The notes under the pieces: model-generated | The model's database searches: none | Told to the model about the DNA's origin: nothing | The model's input: the letters and a program-made list of their open reading frames with translations, nothing else | NCBI GenBank assembly: GCA_945859605.1 | Contig: OX243820.1 | Location: 25,889,577 to 25,953,576, forward strand | Length of the DNA stretch: 64,000 bases | From: Lumbricus rubellus | Taxonomy: Eukaryota; Annelida; Clitellata; Crassiclitellata; Lumbricidae | Direction: 5' to 3' | Program-made: the position numbers and the translations under genes | In this document: in pieces, positions 47,115-59,805 of the stretch | Numbering within the stretch: the first letter of the stretch is position 1 | How the letters are laid out: each line of letters opens with the position of its first letter

Positions 47115-47120
47115 AATAAA
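47115..47120 (+). promoter_or_regulatory. IQCA1: Poly(A) signal AATAAA of IQCA1
   Basis: This is a canonical AATAAA hexamer 248 bp after the IQCA1 stop codon, in AT-rich sequence without further coding potential. Further AATAAA copies near 47709 and 47861 could serve longer transcripts. Confidence 0.5.
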
Positions 47121-49609
47121 TCTGATGCTTGCATGTACTATAAGAAACTGCTGATCAGTGAGGTCTTTCATGGTTTTGTATGGATATAACTAAGGTACCC
47201 GATGTATCAGTATCGTTCTTTACTGTAACAGACTGTAAACACTGTGAAGGCATATACGCCTTTACTGCCTTGAATGTAATGCAATGTAAAGCTACTGCTT
47301 TACTGCGGGTGGGGAGATGGCTGAATGGAAACACACTGGCACATGTATTAGAATAATGTGTGTTTAATACCTTTAGCCCATACAGTTAGCTCGGTCTTCC
47401 ACTCGCTGGGTGTCATTGGTAAAATTAACAGGACAGTTAATTTGACTTTTTAAACTTTTTATGATTTGTTACTCCATTGTCATCAAATCTAACTTGCATT
47501 CTTGTCAGTTTAAATTAGTAAAGATTATTTTATTCTAAATGTAATGGAATGTCATTTAGCTGGAGAATTTCGTGACCTACCATCTTGTTACTTTTGAACT
47601 GCGAAGATGGTTAAATGTTTTGGGATCTTATCCGACCTGCCGTTTTAGAAAAACCGTGATATTCTATAGCATAAGATTAAATTATGGAATCTGTTTATCC
47701 ACATGAGAATAAAAAACCTTTTTATCACTATTCCGATATTGCAAAGTATTATTTTGTCTGTTGACAACAAAGAATTAAACACAGAATGTCAGTATTTGCC
47801 GTTTGCTCCATTAGTTTGCACTGCTGTACGTGATGGTTGTCTTTAAATTGCATTTGTTAAATAAATTAGATTTATCATTTAAATGGCTTGATCTCTACAA
47901 TAGATATTAATATAGTATACCAGATGCCCTGGAAACAACACTAAATACTCCTTGATCTGGAATGGCCAGCCTTTTGAGCTTTGCCTCTTTCCCATGACCT
48001 TCTCTCCTCTGCTCTTTTCTCACTGTTAGACCATCATTTTTAGCTGCACTGGAGTTGGGAAAGCCTCCGAGTAGTTTTCTTGAAGGTGTGCTATATAAAT
48101 ATTTGGAAATGAATGAGTGAATGTAAATGATATAAACAGGCACAATACTTTCTTTTGGTAGAATACCATATACAGACAGTTATATCATATTTCGCATATT
48201 TTTGGAAAGAGGACCTAAAGAAATTTACAATATTCATGACAACACCTTAGTACTTTAAACTGATTCGTAGATATCAGCTTAAGCCTAGAATTCAACAGAT
48301 AACAAGCTCAACATTTTCAACATTAGGTTAGTTTCCTTTCCACAGAATATCTACATGTACTACAGTCAGTCTGTCGAAAAGCAACATAAATAACAGTGTT
48401 ATTAATGTTATCATCGACAAGATTCATAATGACTGAACAAGGAACGGAGCCACAGTTTTTTTAGGGATTAAGAAATGGGATTAGTAAAACCTGTCGCCTT
48501 TAAATGTGTACAGTGTACTGTATCGTATAGATATGTCAATTCTTTTAGGGTATTTTTTACAGAAGAGACTACCGAAGGGTGCCCCGACATGATTGTGCAG
48601 AGCAAATGAGTGGTATTTTAACAGTCATGCCCCAGTGGCCTAAATGTGAAGAACGAGATCATGATTGAAGAGTGGGGACCTACCAACATAAAAAGTTTGG
48701 GATGTGCCACAGAAAAAGCCTATGCTGTGCCATAGCCCAGCAAACTGTTTGTTTCCTATTATGCATGTAGACGTAAAAGTTACAGCAATAGGTCACAGCA
48801 ATAACATCAACCAAAATTAACCTACCCGCTCATTAAACTGATTTCATATTTCACAAAAAGGCTGCACACATTTGACTTTGGCAAAAACCGATATGTATTT
48901 TCATACATGTGACTATAATCATTTCAGCAGTTGCTGAAGACCGCTACCAGACTACGAACACTTCTCTTACTTGCATGTCAATGGTGCTATACGAAAGTCA
49001 TTGCGATAATCACAATACACTAGAGTTGGCTAAGTATAAATGGTGATTTCGAATGGTAGGATCAGATCACACTGGGATGCTAAATAGAGCTTAGAGAGAG
49101 AGAGACTGACATGAATTGTGCCTCTGATTATTATCAAAAAGCTGTACTGAACATGTAAAAAAAATCTGGAATAAATAACAAAAGTAACAGTAACATGGCC
49201 ATTGGCCAACTCTGTCAAGGAAACAGGCTGTAAAACTAAAAAAAATCACCAGCCGGTTTAAGTAAAGTAAGAAGAAAACCAACCCTGCTATATAGATTTT
49301 ATTCTGGGAACCTGTGTGTTTAAGGTTTCCAATCAATTTATAATATGGCATTTATAAACAAATCCTAAAATGATCTTAAAAGGTAGATTCTAATCATCGT
49401 AATCAGAATAAAACATAGACAAGCTAATTTCATGCCTACTTGTAAATTTTACGACAACAAAGTAAAATGACAAAGTGTTTCCTCAGAAAATTCAAGGGAT
49501 ATCTACAATTCTACATCCACATCGAATAATTCAACAGGATACTATCTGCATAACATATTTTCAGCATCAATCATTATTCACAATAGGGAGAATGCCAGTC
49601 TACCATTAA

Positions 49610-49680
49610 CCCTTACCCGTTCGCCCCGAGAATATCCGCTAGAAACATGGGCTCAACGGGAAAAATGAACGGGTAAAGGG
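49610..49680. mobile_element. 71-bp TTAA-flanked MITE (piggyBac-like)
   Basis: TTAA flanks both sides (49606-49609 and 49681-49684). The ends are CCCTTACCCGTTC and, inverted, CCCTTTACCCGTTC. It is the same family, in the opposite orientation, as 54680-54749. Confidence 0.75.
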
Positions 49681-49847
49681 TTAAACCAGCAGTCATTGTC
49701 TTTCATGTGGCATATAAGACGCAAGCGAACACCAGCAAATCTTTCACAAACTAAAAATTTACATGTCCAATTTTCTTTAATATACAACGTCAAACAAAAA
49801 AAAGAAACTCCACAGATCCTGTTACGAAATGAACTGAGAAATTGGAC

Positions 49848-52800
49848 CTAGTCCGTGGGCCTTAGATCGAGGTCGCCAGAATCTATTCTGTCTTCAGCAG
49901 GTGGTGATGGGAAGACACCCCTCCCGACCAGGCTCGTCTCTCCGGGGACTGACTGCTGCCGGAGGAACGGATGGTGAGGATCACCGTGGCGATGTTGGTC
50001 GGAATTCCGGTTCAAACTCAGCTGCAGCAAACAAGTGCATCAATTTTATAACACGAGAATTTGTTTAGGATATAAGCAAGCGTCTTTATTATTATGCAAG
50101 TGTTTGACAACTACAGTGATCATACCGTTTCTAATTTTTCTTTGTTTCTCACATTTTCTACATTACCCCTTCAAGCTCTCTCTACTCAGAGGCGCTCCCG
50201 AATGCAAAGCGGACACTGCATCAAAGTTTCACGGGCGCTGAGCAATTGTGAGCGAAGGACTTGCCCAAGGTCCTTACGCGACGAGGTGGATTCGAACCTC
50301 AAACCTTCCGGCTACAAGGCAACGACGCCACCACTACACCACCACGCCCCATAAACCATAACTAGAAGAGAGAAAGGCGGCGTGTCCACATATATCTTAT
50401 AATACTAAACCATAACTACATCTCATATCGTAACACGTAGGACAGATACCTGCTGACTGGCTGAGCGTATCTGCGATTCAAGCTGGCCAATCAGAGCCTG
50501 CGCTCGTTCTCGGTCTCGACGTTCCGACTCGAAGTCTTCGCGGAACGTCTGCATCTGCAGATTCAACGTCTCGTTGTTTTCCGCTTGCATGCGAAGAGCC
50601 TTCGCGTGTTCCACAGAACTCAACGCAAGTCGGTCGTGAAGCGTTCGAATCACATGCTCATTCCTCCTCACAGCATGCTGCAATTCCTCCAGATGATGTT
50701 TCAACTGCAGGTTCTCTTTCTCGAGCTTAAATAAATCGAAAAAACTGAGCAGCTTATTTCAAATGCACAGACGAGATGCAGACTCTCATCTCTAAAGCTC
50801 GCACATAGGATTGTTAATGATTAAACTTTTTTAATGGCTAACTGAGAATTAACGGCATAATCGATAGTCATTAAAATCGATAAAATTAACTGACGATAAA
50901 TAAATAAATTAATCAATCATAAATTTCAGCAGCGCTAAATATAAGTTCTTCAAATAAATAAATAATAAATTCAGTCTGTCTGCTTCACGTCTGTCTACTG
51001 CTTCTGAGAAAGTGAAGTCTTAGATGGTAGCTAAGGAATTTATCCAGCAAAAGCTCTTTCTCCTCTCCCTTCTATCTCCCTCCTTCCCTCTCTCTTCTCT
51101 ATCTGTCTGTCTCTCATCAAAATAATCTTCCTGATGCTGACCTCTCTTAGTTCTTGACTTAGTTCTGATGTGAATTCGGTTGAATGCCTGGACATTGAAC
51201 ACTGATATGACACAGTTTTCTTCATTTATCAAACAACTTCGAAGGATACATGACAAAATGCCATGCGACAAAATCGTATGAACGACGCATCAAAATGTCG
51301 CCCAATGAAATGTCACGAACAGAATGCAGTAGGTATAAATGAGTAAATAAGTGTTCATCATTTTAATAATTGACAATCTCAAAATAATCTTCCTGATGCT
51401 GACCTCTCTTAGTTCTTGACTTAGTTCTGATGTGAATTCGGTTGAATGCCTGGACATTGAACACTGATATGACACAGTTTTCTTCATTTATCAAACAACT
51501 TCGAAGGATACATGACAAAATGCCATGCGACAAAATCGTATGAACGACGCATCAAAATGTCGCCCAATGAAATGTCACGAACAGAATGCAGTAGGTATAA
51601 ATGAGTAAATAAGTGTTCATCATTTTAATAATTGACAATCTCAAAATTTATTAAAAAGTGACTATAGTAAAACACGTTCGAAGGTAAAAACACAGGAAGA
51701 AAGCATTCATTCAATCGTTGCAAAAAACACGAATAGGAATGGAATCCAACATCCCTTGATACCACTGAAAAAAGAAACAAATTCTCAATTACCACAGCCT
51801 TCTCTTCATTCACCAGATCCAATTTCTGTCTCTGTTCTATGAGGATCTGATCGATATGCTCCTGCTGCGCCAGAGACAACTGCTGTCCTCTGTTGACCAG
51901 CGCCTGCTCTAACTCAACACTGCGCTGCAACAGTTGCTGTACGTACTCCTCTCTCTGCTCGTTGTACTGTTGCCAACGCGAGTTCATAGTAACAACCTAA
52001 ACAATAACACTCAACTCTAAACACGAAAAAATATTTCAACTGCTAAAGAAAGACAGAACACCAATTAAAATCATCTAGAAAGCAAAACAGTCAGCAGATC
52101 ATTTCAAGATTGAAAAACGGATGATCATCATTTAATAAAGTATCAAACATCGAGAAAACAAAACCGAGAGCAACAAGAGAGAGCGTACAACTCACAAATG
52201 ACTTCCTGGATAAATAATTTCTGTAGTTCCTATTTCAAAATTATTACAATTAGTTTCGTCAACAAACTCATAGGACTGAACCAAGAACTGAGTCAGTCTT
52301 TTGAACAAAACAAATGGGATTAGACTTTAAATGTACAGTGTACTGTGCCATAAATGACAATTCATTCAAAGCATACAATTGCCCTTATCTGTAGCCCATA
52401 ATTGACTTGTACAATCACCTACCAGTAATCATTTACATATATGACTTCGTGACCTCGCTGGCTCTTTCTATCATCTTCTTAAGGCTTTTCTTTTTGACTA
52501 GGCTTGGGTTGGGAGCGCCTCTGAGCAGTGATCTTGAAGGGGACTATATAAATTTATGCGAATGATTGATTTATCTGCAACTACCAGAAACATCTACCCC
52601 CGGTACAACGACATGTTTCCCTAATTAATTTTCAAACTGCTACATGTAAGTTGCATAAATTTAGGCTAGAATTTTTACCTCCAAAGCCGATATTTTAGAA
52701 TCAAATTAATTTTAAACATAGATGTTCACTAGTTAATATCAAATGGTAAATGTGATAGATAGGTAGCCATAATATGTTTAACAAACCTCTTTAAGTTTTA

Positions 52801-55290
52801 ATTCCAAGTTGATGTATTGTTGCCTCAATGCTGGTAGTGACATATCGCCACTGGACTTTCTGGCAGTTTCAGGTAATGACTAAAAATAAAACGACATTTA
52901 GCACCATGAGATTAAAGCATGTCTTTCCCCAAAAGTATATTCCTCAAGCTTTACCCTCAGTCTGAGGTTTATTGCTTCCAAGATCATACTATCCATCTGC
53001 AGATTGTAATCCTGGATCTCATCATACACAATCCAGAATTCCATGACTACATTAGTGCAGATGCTATAAAAAATTCTAAGTAACATGAGAAAAGAAACAA
53101 ATCCTAATCCATTCAACGCAGCTTTGAAAAAACAACCGTGTGCATTAAATATTGCGCGGGCTCTCCATTGTTGATTGAATAACATTTGAAACCTTCTTGC
53201 TTGGATGCATTTCACTTGTTCACCAACATAAACAATAATGCGCAATATTTGAGTGAAATTTTTATTCTATTTCCTCATATTATAATATTTTCAAATATGT
53301 AATTATGTATGTACCGGTAATCATTCTATGTAATGTAATGCATGTACACTTGTGATATGCAAATTAAACGCTGCTTACTCTTTTCTTACTTACTTTACAA
53401 ACATTCTTCCCTTGGAGTGGCATCTCCTACCGACCTCTTCACCTGCATTCTCTGCTTATCTGAAAGCTGTCCCTTTCAGCCATGTTTGGACAGGGAACTC
53501 ATATAAAAAGGTATCTTGAAGGGGCGCTTTATCAGGTTTTTATATTGAATAATTGATAAACATTACACACAAAATCACACAAATGTAATAAAATTGCTAG
53601 CTACGAAAAGCTATAGTTAACTTCTCTTGTTCCCTGGGCACGTACTGCTCTTAGGCAGGACTGGGCGATCTCTGTTGCTGGGCCATGATATGGATTGGGC
53701 TCTCAATGGCATTACACCTCACGCCTAGCATACGTTTTATCACGGCCTTACAACCGTCCTTATTAGTGGGGTTGGGCCGGAAACCCTCCTGTAAAGTAAC
53801 TTTCCCCTCTTCTACGAGCTAAGCTCATGTCTGGGCTCTTCCCCGTATCCCTTCGCTCTCAAAAGACATTTCTTTTCCCTCGGCGCTTCTGTGCTGAAAG
53901 CGCCACTGAGTAGACAATGCTGCGAGAGATGATCTATAAATCTTTAAATATGATACAATAAATCTTCATAACTAATGAAACCCTACACGACTCACCATTT
54001 CTGATCGTGCGTTGGTGAGTGGTATCGCAACGGCAAAGTCTTGCTTCGCTTCCAGCGTGTGCATCAGCCGCTGGCACATGACAACCGTCTCCGCCAGGTG
54101 TCGCTTCAGCGTCACCGCTTCCTCGGACAACGTGTCGCACAGTATTCCGCTCACCTTTCGCGACCTCTCCACCTCGCAAAGCTGCTTCCTTAGCCGCACG
54201 ATCTCCTCATCTTTCTCGTTCCCAGAACTCCTCAGCTGGTTGGTCAGTTGATCGTTCTCATGCTGTAATTCCTCCGTTCGTCTTTTTAGCTGATCCGCGT
54301 TACCCTCTGGCAAAGTTATTCTACGCACGATGCTCTGAACCGACGGCTGTGAACAAAGGTAAGTTTAAAAAATCAGTATGTACCAAAAAGAGCTGTAGGC
54401 AAAAATATGTAAGAACTTAAACAGACAATCATTCATTCGTTCATTCAAGTATTTATATACCGCCTCTTAAAAAGAAACTACTCAGAGGTGATCCCAACTC
54501 CAAAGAACAGTTTTCAAGTGCTTATAGAATGTGTCGGAGAGTGATCTAGGGAACATGTGCAGTTGAAAAGAGGGAGGCCATTCCATACTAAAATCAAAGA
54601 GTACATATAAACGATTTTACATTCGACAGAGCATGGAGAACAGTAAACATGGAAACATGGAAAGGTTAAAGAACTTTAACTCTTTACGAGTTCATTTTTA
54701 AATTTTAAGCCCGTTTTCAGCGGATATTTCGGGGCAAATGGGTAAAAGATTAACAGAAAGAAGTTTTGAGTGAAACACCGAGTTGTCAAGCCATTTGAAA
54801 ATCTCTGACAAGCTGCGCAAAATTAACATCATCCGCCAAATAAAAAAAAAGCAAGAGGAAGACCAAATGACGCATGAAGTCCTACATCACTATGATGATT
54901 TTCCTTGTCCTCTTGATTTTCCCGTCCAAACTCTAAACTCCGAGCGTCCCTCCCTCCAACGCTGTCTTCAACATCCGAATGATCAGAGTACTCGTCCCAG
55001 TTTATCTGAATAACGCTGCTCGGCAACGACTGCAGACGCTTGCGAAGTTTTCGCCAAGACAGCTTGCGTCGTTTCAGCAGGTTCTTGAGACGCTGGTTTT
55101 CCGCGTGTGCCTCCTGCATACAGTCGAACAGCATCTGCATTCCCTGGATCTTCATCCGCTCCATCTTCAGCTCCGATTCCAGTTCCTTCACGCGACTCGA
55201 CTCGACTTCCAGCTGCTTCTGAAGAGGCGATGACACGCTGTTCAAGTTCGTCTGCTCCATCGGTTGCGCGTGCTGATGATTGTTAGCCAT
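49848..55290 (-). CDS. TNIP/ABIN-like coiled-coil protein with UBAN ubiquitin-binding motif, 500 aa
   Basis: Coding exons in transcription order are 55290-54886, 54346-53996, 52879-52787, 51996-51793, 50725-50450 and 50021-49848. Every intron is phase 0 and the sum is 501 codons including TAG. The start MANNHQHAQP comes straight after an acceptor-like CCAG, so a noncoding 5' exon probably lies to the right. Residues 1-350 are mostly coiled coil, with a Lys/Arg-rich patch (LKRRKLSWRKLRKRL). Residues 284-351 (MNSRWQQYNEQREEYVQQL) resemble the ABIN homology region upstream of UBAN. Residues 405-425 contain QMQTFREDFESERRDRER, matching the DFxxER core of UBAN in ABIN, NEMO and optineurin. The last exon has no Cys and therefore no zinc finger, which argues against NEMO and optineurin. 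TNIP proteins bind linear or K63 polyubiquitin and A20 to limit NF-kB signalling. The paralogue is undecided. Small extra exons are possible. Confidence 0.8.
50161..50350 (-). mobile_element. tRNA-derived SINE in the TNIP-like gene
   Basis: This is nearly full length in the same orientation as the gene: tRNA-like head with the B-box region GTTTGAGGTTCGAATCC, then the GGGAGCGCCTCTGAGTAG tail. It sits in the last intron. Confidence 0.85.
51121..51382. repeat. 262-bp tandem duplication, copy 1, with a candidate TNIP exon at 51142-51201
   Basis: This segment is repeated at once at 51383-51644 and the copies look identical by eye. On the minus strand it holds a phase 0/0 stretch of 60 nt (51201-51142) between a TATCAG acceptor and a GTCAGC donor, encoding CSMSRHSTEFTSELSQELRE. 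It lies in the TNIP-like intron between the exons encoding EEKAV and LEKENLQLK. Confidence 0.8.
51383..51644. repeat. 262-bp tandem duplication, copy 2, with the duplicate candidate exon at 51404-51463
   Basis: This is the second unit of the duplication, head to tail with copy 1. The same 60-nt candidate exon and splice sites recur 262 bp to the right. If the exon is real, it is now present twice, and its phase allows either, both or neither to be used. Confidence 0.8.
52440..52575 (+). repeat. LINE 3' end fragment
   Basis: TTGGGAGCGCCTCTGAGCAG, GATCTTGAAGGGGACTATATAAA and GAATGATTGATT lie antisense in a TNIP-like intron. Confidence 0.75.
52955..53011 (-). other. Possible additional 57-nt exon of the TNIP-like gene
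   Basis: On the minus strand an AG at 53013-53012 is followed by 19 open codons (DYNLQMDSMILEAINLRLR) and a GTAAAG donor. It is phase 0/0, like every intron of this gene, and would sit between coding exons 2 and 3. The helical, coiled-coil-like sequence is in its favour; the acceptor is weak. Confidence 0.35.
53400..53940 (+). repeat. Two degraded LINE 3' ends in tandem
   Basis: The first copy ends near 53530 (CTTGAAGGGGCGCTTTATC). The second runs about 53640-53940 and ends with AAAGCGCCACTGAGTAG and GATCTATAAATC. Both are in introns of the TNIP-like gene. Confidence 0.5.
54430..54500 (-). repeat. SINE/LINE tail fragment
   Basis: CATTCATTCGTTCATTCAAG, TATTTATATACCGCC and CTACTCAGAGGTGATCCC form a diverged copy of the shared tail. 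Confidence 0.65.
54680..54749. mobile_element. 70-bp TTAA-flanked MITE (piggyBac-like)
   Basis: TTAA at 54676-54679 and 54750-54753. It shares GCGGATATTTCGGGGCAAA with the reverse complement of 49610-49680. Confidence 0.65.
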
Positions 55291-55406
55291 CTGGTGACGG
55301 GTAAGTAACTAACCAGTCAACCTACAATGGAAACAACAATATAATAGATATAACGTACATGATCATAAATCATAAGTGCACACACACTTATTTGTTTGTC
55401 TGTATG

Positions 55407-55543
55407 TGCACTTGTTATAGCGCCCCTTCAAGCTATCTACTCAGAGGCGCTTCCAACTACAGCACCGACACTGAATCAGAGTTTCACGCCGGAGCGTTGA
55501 GCAATTGCAGTGATAGATTTGCCCAAGGTCCCTACACGGCGAC
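55407..55543 (-). mobile_element. SINE, truncated at the tRNA-like head
   Basis: It has the same tail and middle as the other SINEs (GCACTTGTTATAGCGCCCC, AGCGTTGAGCAATTG on the + strand) but stops after TACACGGCGAC, before the B-box. Confidence 0.75.
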
Positions 55544-58409
55544 TTTTTATCACCTTTGATGCAATTGTCTTCAAGCATGCCCAAGTCTGTCTCATTCTGC
55601 AAAGGCAGCAAAGAATGTTCATAAAGCCATCAATTCACAAATTGTAATTATATCAACATGGACTCACTAATAAATCATGCAATCACCCCGTACAACATAA
55701 GAGACCGCTTCATCTGTAAATCCATAACCCACCTTTCACCTTAAGGGTCCCGCTATGGTTCAATGCATTCATATTCTCTGAATTCAGCTGCGTGCAAACA
55801 CTACACTGTTACTGTACTTCCTGTTCTAAGTTAAACTTTGTCACCATAGGCAGCTGCAGGCAGGTCTTATCTAATCAAAAGAAAACAGACGTGGACCAGA
55901 GTAATACTTCCTCATGCAGTTTACCTGATCCAAACATAGGGCACAGCTAACAACAATGTCACTTCAGATCAAGTTTGTAGTCAAGGGTATATAAGTGGGT
56001 ATATAGAGTGTTCTCATACTCAGAAATATTTGGGTTTAGTACATGGGGAAAGTGACCTGCAGACAAGCCTACGCAACAGTAGCATTTGCTCACTTCTAAT
56101 TTTGCCGCTACAGTCGTGCTTAAGATAGACTGAAAATGAACAATGGGTAACACGAAGCAGGATCTTGGTAGTCCAAGAATTTCTACACAACAACTAGAAA
56201 TATTCCAGCTATGCTACATGTACATAAGTCTAATTACACTTGTTCTAAGAATGCAATTTTCCAAGAACGCTTTGAAATGACCCAACTACATGTCATGCCA
56301 TGGAACCACTTGAGAAAACCAACACGATCTTTGAAAGTCTGGACAATCCTCCGAATCTCTACAACCCTGAGAAATTAATTCTTGGTACGAAACTTTACAA
56401 ACACTCAAATGTTAAATGCACAATTCTTTGTGTATAAAAAAGCAACAAATTTTATTTATGCAGAATAGAACATTGTGCATGGCACACTGGTACTGACGCT
56501 ACAGTTAAAAATGATTAGCTGCAGAAACGAATTTTTAGACTTAATAAGTCTGACAGAAGTTCTCCTCGCTAAATCAATACATAAAGAAACCTCACGGGTA
56601 GCACCAGTATATGATCAAGTGCTCAGTTGAATGTGACAGAACTGCACCATGACAGAACATACAAATGCACCCCATTGTTTTACGAAAGCTACAGATGCAT
56701 ATGCCTACAGAACATGATGAAAAGCACATCTCATCAAATTTCCTCAGAAGCCGCCTCCCGAATATATCATCATCATTGCTCAAATTGTCCTTTTTGACCT
56801 ACAGACCCTTAGAACCAGTGCACCTCCATACCCTCAATCACTGTAGTGCCAGCACCAAGCCGTCCCCTTGACGTGATCTCTGGATGCTGACCTGGCACCA
56901 AAATGAACAAAGAAGCCTGACTAATCTGGACTCGTTTTGATACAGCACTGTTCAGTGAATAAGCTGATAAAGATTTTGTGCAGAGCTGAGGAGCTTCCAG
57001 GATCCACATCGCATTATATTGTTCCTCATTGCCTGCAATCATAAAGTACTTGTCTCAACGCTGAGCCACGATGTAGAACAGTTATGGAATCATGTGCACT
57101 CAATGCCTCTGCACCCAAGGTCCGGGAATCGTCATTTGATCTTGCTTCTCATCAAAATTCCTTTCCTTCCTTCGCTGTCTTTCTTTGGCTTTTCAAGTAC
57201 TTAGACATCTAACAGCATCTTGTCTTGGTGGCTGACTAACATCCAACTTTTTGCTCGAGATTCACTTACCATCCACCCAAAGAGATGGGTGGAGTGAAGT
57301 CTGAGTGGGCAAAATGGATTAAATGGATCTCATTGAAGTTTGTCCACCCTGAAACTCTTTGCTGTTCAGCACTGCTCTAGTAAAAATCATGCAAAGCTGC
57401 AACTTCCTGTTTTGAGCAACAGCCTGCTGGTCACCAATGGCCATTCTGCTGATCGTGGACATTTATAGGATTCTTACTTCCACTTAAATGTAGGAAATGT
57501 GAAGACCATTCATTCTGAGAACTTTAAATCTAAGAATTTTCATTCTCAGAATTTGTATTGCACCTTTTCAAGAAATCTACTCAGAGGCGCTCTCTGTGCT
57601 GGTCTATATTACGATGATAAATGTCATTATAGTGAATAATTATAATTACATAAGCTAGCAAAATGGTGCACAGTAAGCTAGAAACGATGAGATCATTGAC
57701 TCTAATTAAATGCGACATGCATTGGACTGTCTACAATACTGTTTCATACAATTCAATTCCACACAGAACTTCATGACTGCCTTAATCACCAAGATCGCCT
57801 TTCCAACTGTGCTTTTCAAAGCTCCGTAAAGACATCATAAATATAAACGCAGCTAAATCATGCTGGGTCTAAATAAATATTAACCATGCTGAGCACTGAT
57901 TAATTTAAGGGTAAGTCAACATCATTAAGCTGCCATATCTACAGTTACACTGTACAGTACATAGCAAACATTTCTTATTACTGTACCTATTCAAGTAGTC
58001 AGTTAAACCCTTGACACTTGCAGTAGAAGACCACACCCATTTCCTGCAGCACACTCTACTAACAATGGCTGACAACAATAGATACATATGCAGTCAAGAA
58101 CACTCAAAGTTTTCACTTTCCTGCAATGACATGCCCTGAATTTCAATTTGGTATATGCTGCCAAGTGTATCTTTAATAAAGTATTAAAAAGTGATAAATT
58201 ATGTTTTGTTAGGAATGTGCCTTACAACCAGGATTGAAAGTGAGATGGGTCTGTCCGGGTCTGCGACCCGGCATTCAATTTGGCACCCTGCTTTCTCGGG
58301 TCGTGAGTTTAACATTTAGGTTCAGGCATTTTATCACAATTTATTATTAGATAACAGTGTAGAAAATTTTAAAAAACATTCACGCATCGGCCGTTCATTT
58401 GTTCCACAA

Positions 58410-58560
58410 TATATGGACATAATCTGGACCCAATATGGACATAATCTGTGTCCCATATAAACATAATCTAGGTCCACTATGGACATAATTTGGGTCCCAT
58501 AAAAACATAATCTGGGTCTTATATGAAGATAATCTTCGCCAAATATTCATGTCATGGACA
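58410..58560. repeat. Degenerate 24-25-bp tandem repeat
   Basis: About six units containing ATGGACATAATCTGGGTCC, separated by TATA or CAATA variants. Confidence 0.75.
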
Positions 58561-59095
58561 TAATCTGGGCCTCTAAAGGGAGATGCTGGAAGTCTTCTAA
58601 CGAAATCATTTACCATTAACGTGGATGTTAATGTCATGTTGATCTTGATGTATTCGGAAATCACTTTAACTTCACAGTTGTTCAAGTATCATCTTTCAGT
58701 ATCACATTGATCATCGATAATAACTTGACAGCGGTTTATCAGCAATTTTTTTTATCCCAGCCAACAATTGCCTTGCCTAATCGTATCTTGCTTTCCATCC
58801 AGCCATAGAAGAAAAGGTTGCCCTGCTACTGAGTTGCCAATAAGAGCAAGGACCAAACCGCAAAGCAGTCAACAAACACTTAAACCAACTAATCAGTGAT
58901 TGAATAAATGAATGTCAGTGTCAGTCAATCAATCAAGCAATCAGTCAGTCAGTCGATCAATTTAAGCTAATAAATCAAATATTAAACTGAGCAGTTCAGC
59001 TAGGTCAGCCTACACACTGGACACTTGTAAATTATGTCAAAGCTAGAGCAAAACTACCTGCCCTAAAGCAGAGTTTCCTAAGTATCAAACTATAA

Positions 59096-59230
59096 TCAAA
59101 TCAAATCAAATCAACTAATTTTTATTGGTCCGTTTGTAACAGCAACAAGCACACCTAGTCAGAAACAAAAATTACACAAAGCATCACAAGTATCACCAAG
59201 CGCTAAATCAGCACATGCAATACTCAAACA
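59096..59230 (-). repeat. 3' end of a LINE with GATTT tail
   Basis: AATCAAATCAAATCAAATC then TTTTTATTGGTCCG on the + strand is the same kind of tail as the nested LINE at 3174, so it is a related, 5'-truncated copy on the minus strand. Confidence 0.5.
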
Positions 59231-59614
59231 GTTTAAGCAGCTACACAATTGTGAATACCATTTTACTCCATTGCATGCTACATTGTCCATTGTGATAACA
59301 ATGAAATCCTGCGAGTCAATTTCTGTTCAAGCCCTTAACTACTCCAACTTCTTTCATCCCTGGCCAATGGTCATGCCTGTTATTTGTGAGAGTGAGCTCA
59401 TTCGGTTTCTGTACAATCTCACACTCTCACTTCTTTCAACCTTGGCCACACTAAAACCAAGACCCGTTCCTTGTATTAAAGTGATTTTTCAGTTTCTGCA
59501 CAATCTCCTATCTATTCCACTTCTATCAACCCTAGTCGCATAAAAAAATCACCACTTGACTTGCTCTTAGTGAACTAGTTTATCGCTTGCTGGGCTTACC
59601 ATCAGGAACTCACT

Positions 59615-59805
59615 CCTTATGTCTGTCTTCCTCTGTCTGCCTCCCTCTGTCTGTCTCCCTCTGTCTGTCTCCCTCTGTCTGCCTCCCTCTGTCTGTCTCC
59701 CTCTGTCTGTCTCGCTCTGTCTGTCTCCCTCTGTCTGTCTCCATCTGTCTCCCTCTGTCTTTCTCTCTATGTCTGTCTGTCTGTCTGTCTGTCTCCCTTT
59801 GTCTG
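59615..59805. repeat. CTCTGTCTGTCTCC minisatellite
   Basis: About fourteen units of 12-14 bp. Frames on both strands are repeat artefacts. Confidence 0.95.

Larger units (their letters stand above)
46868..49847. other. Convergent 3' intergenic region between IQCA1 and the TNIP-like gene
   Basis: This holds the IQCA1 3' UTR, a LINE 3' end (47930-48120, + strand; TGGAATGGCCAGCC, then CTTGAAGGTGTGCTATATAAA and a GAATGA end) and a 71-bp TTAA element. No exon is visible. The TNIP-like 3' UTR runs leftwards from 49847; AATAAA on the minus strand occurs near 49296. Confidence 0.55.

Noticed and set aside
52898..53245. 115-codon minus-strand frame upstream of the third TNIP exon
   Set aside because: It mostly reads intron sequence past the GTAAAG donor; only the 57 nt at 52955-53011 is kept, as a possible exon.
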